Positions 5,113 through 6,255 of a DNA stretch of 6,255 nt are shown here, one piece after another (position 1 is the first letter of the stretch; each line of letters begins with the position of its first letter). Under the pieces are notes generated by a model. The model did not search any database. It was not told the origin of the DNA and worked only from the letters and a program-made list of their open reading frames with translations. The position numbers and the translations under genes were made by a program. This stretch comes from an uncultured Oscillospiraceae bacterium (lineage in GTDB: Bacteria > Bacillota > Clostridia > Oscillospirales > Oscillospiraceae): NCBI GenBank assembly GCA_910577525.1, contig CAJTLI010000076.1, positions 1 to 6,255 of the forward strand. The letters are read 5' to 3'.

Positions 5113-6255
5113 TCAGCCCTGTCCGGCCAGATCTTCCGGGCGGGTGGTGAGCAGCTTATACAGCTCGGTGTCCTTGGGGAAGTGGTCCACGAAGGGGATG
5201 ATGACGTTCCCGAAAAACAAAAGCCCCTCACCCGGCCCGCTGTTGGTCACATAGGAGAGCTGGTGAGGGGAAATATTGAGCTGTTTCGCCAGGATTTGGC
5301 GGTCCCCGGCAGCCTGATTGAGCATATAGATGAAGTCCGAATTTTCAAAAATGTTTTCGATTTCGGCGGAGGAGAGCAGGTCTTTTACGTTCTGGGTGAT
5401 CCCGGTGGGGATGCCGCCCCACTTGCGGAACCGCTTCCAAATCTCCACCGTATACGCCGCCGTCTGTTCATCCCGGAGTAGCAGGTGCATTTCGTCAATG
5501 TAGAGCCGGGTGGACTTATGGGCGTCCCGGTTCTCGCTGACCCGGCCCCACACCTGGTCCTGCACCACCTGCATCCCGAATTTTTTGAGCTGCTTGCCCA
5601 GGTTTTTGATGATGTAACACACGATTCGGCTGTTGATCTCCACGTTGGTGCGGTGGTTGAACACGTTGAGGGAGCCGGTGACGTAGATTTCCAGCGCCGT
5701 CGCCAGCCGCTGGGCCTCCGGCTCGGGCTGCTGGCATAAAAGCTGGTGGAGGTCCCCCAGCACGGGCATTTTCTCGGGGCGGGGGTCCTGCAAATAGTCC
5801 CGGTACACCATGTGGACACAGCGGTCTATCACCGTTTTCTCAATGGGTTCCAGCCCCGCCTTGCCCCCCACGATCAGCTCCATGAGGGACAGGATAAAGT
5901 CGCTTTTCAGCGTCAGGGGGTTGTCGTCCTCAGAGTAGTTGAGGTTCAAATCCATGGGATTGACGTACTGATTGGACGTGGGGGAAATGTCGATCACCTG
6001 ACCGCCTAGCCGCCGCACCAGGGGCGAATACTCATCCTCTGGGTCGATGATGGCGATATCGTCCTGGGTAACGAGAAAGGCGTTGGCGATCTCCCGCTTG
6101 GCGGAGAAGGACTTGCCGCCGCCGGGAGTGCCCAGGATCAGACCGTTGGGGGCCTTGAGCTGCTTTCGGTCCGCCATGATGAGGTTGTTGGACAGGGCGT
6201 TGAGGCCGTAGTACAGCGCCTCGCCGCCCATGAACAGCTCCTGGGTGGTGAAGGG
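5113..6255 (-). CDS. VirB4-type conjugative transfer ATPase (5' end missing)
   Basis: This is the C-terminal part of the ATPase that energises the type IV secretion channel of the ICE, acting at the cytoplasmic face of the membrane. The reading frame is open to the window edge and the first visible codons read PFTTQELF, so the internal ATG at 6231 is not the true start. The 380 visible residues hold a Walker A motif, GTPGGGKS (about residues 42-49), an IIDPEDEY motif (about 69-76), a Walker B stretch, RLYIDEMHLLL (about 250-260), and the TGITQN and LNQAAGDRQ motifs typical of the VirB4/TraE/TrsE ATPase domain. The missing N-terminal portion should be the other half of the roughly 800-residue protein. 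The stop codon is followed after 16 bases by the DUF6674-like gene. All nucleotide-binding residues look intact. Family assignment is very secure; the exact ICE family is inferred. Confidence 0.96.
   Translation of the reverse strand, partial: PFTTQELFMGGEALYYGLNALSNNLIMADRKQLKAPNGLILGTPGGGKSFSAKREIANAFLVTQDDIAIIDPEDEYSPLVRRLGGQVIDISPTSNQYVNPMDLNLNYSEDDNPLTLKSDFILSLMELIVGGKAGLEPIEKTVIDRCVHMVYRDYLQDPRPEKMPVLGDLHQLLCQQPEPEAQRLATALEIYVTGSLNVFNHRTNVEINSRIVCYIIKNLGKQLKKFGMQVVQDQVWGRVSENRDAHKSTRLYIDEMHLLLRDEQTAAYTVEIWKRFRKWGGIPTGITQNVKDLLSSAEIENIFENSDFIYMLNQAAGDRQILAKQLNISPHQLSYVTNSGPGEGLLFFGNVIIPFVDHFPKDTELYKLLTTRPEDLAGQG

Noticed and set aside
4290..5150. Plus-strand reading frame (286 codons) opposite the DUF6674-like gene
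   Set aside because: It is antisense to a recognisable family, crosses the gene boundary into VirB4, and has no plausible domain.
5113..6231. ATG at 6231 as the start of the VirB4 gene
   Set aside because: The frame is open through 6255 with family-like residues (TTQELF) before that methionine, and a VirB4 protein needs a long N-terminal domain. The gene is cut by the window edge.

Overview
The window is one tightly packed stretch of a conjugative-transfer operon from a Gram-positive integrative conjugative element (ICE). Every credible gene lies on the minus strand, so transcription runs from position 6255 towards position 1. The high GC content, strong GGAGG-type ribosome binding sites and the gene families point to a gut Clostridia host (Oscillospiraceae-like). 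The gene order matches the transfer module of Tn1549/CTn-type elements, as in the Clostridioides difficile 630 conjugative transposons that gave the CD1107 and CD1108 families their names. Taxon and element type are inferred from protein families recalled from memory, not from a database search.

In transcription order the layout is: (1) the C-terminal 380 residues of a VirB4-type conjugation ATPase (5113-6255, 5' end outside the window); (2) a DUF6674-like helical protein (4266-5096); (3) a 924-residue CD1108-family membrane-anchored cell-wall hydrolase with a long charged cytoplasmic tail, one membrane segment, an M23 metallopeptidase domain and an NlpC/P60 domain (1495-4269); (4) a radical SAM protein with an intact CX3CX2C motif (568-1476); (5) a DUF4315-type small coiled-coil protein (324-575); (6) a secreted CD1107-family protein that stops after 92 residues (39-317) and is probably truncated. 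Gaps between genes are at most 18 bases and two junctions overlap (4 and 8 bases), so there is no room for internal promoters or terminators and translational coupling is likely.

Functionally, VirB4 would power the type IV secretion channel, the CD1108 protein would open the peptidoglycan for it, and the CD1107, DUF4315 and DUF6674 proteins are conserved accessory components without an established role. The radical SAM protein is the least expected member, because no substrate or modification is known for it. The left end (about the first 45 bases) turns abruptly AT-rich next to the shortened CD1107 gene, which suggests a junction with another sequence such as an insertion element. This cannot be settled inside the window. 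The other notable feature is a roughly 75-residue tandem duplication in the cytoplasmic tail of the CD1108 protein, part of a series of five repeated 'RLxFED'-like motifs.
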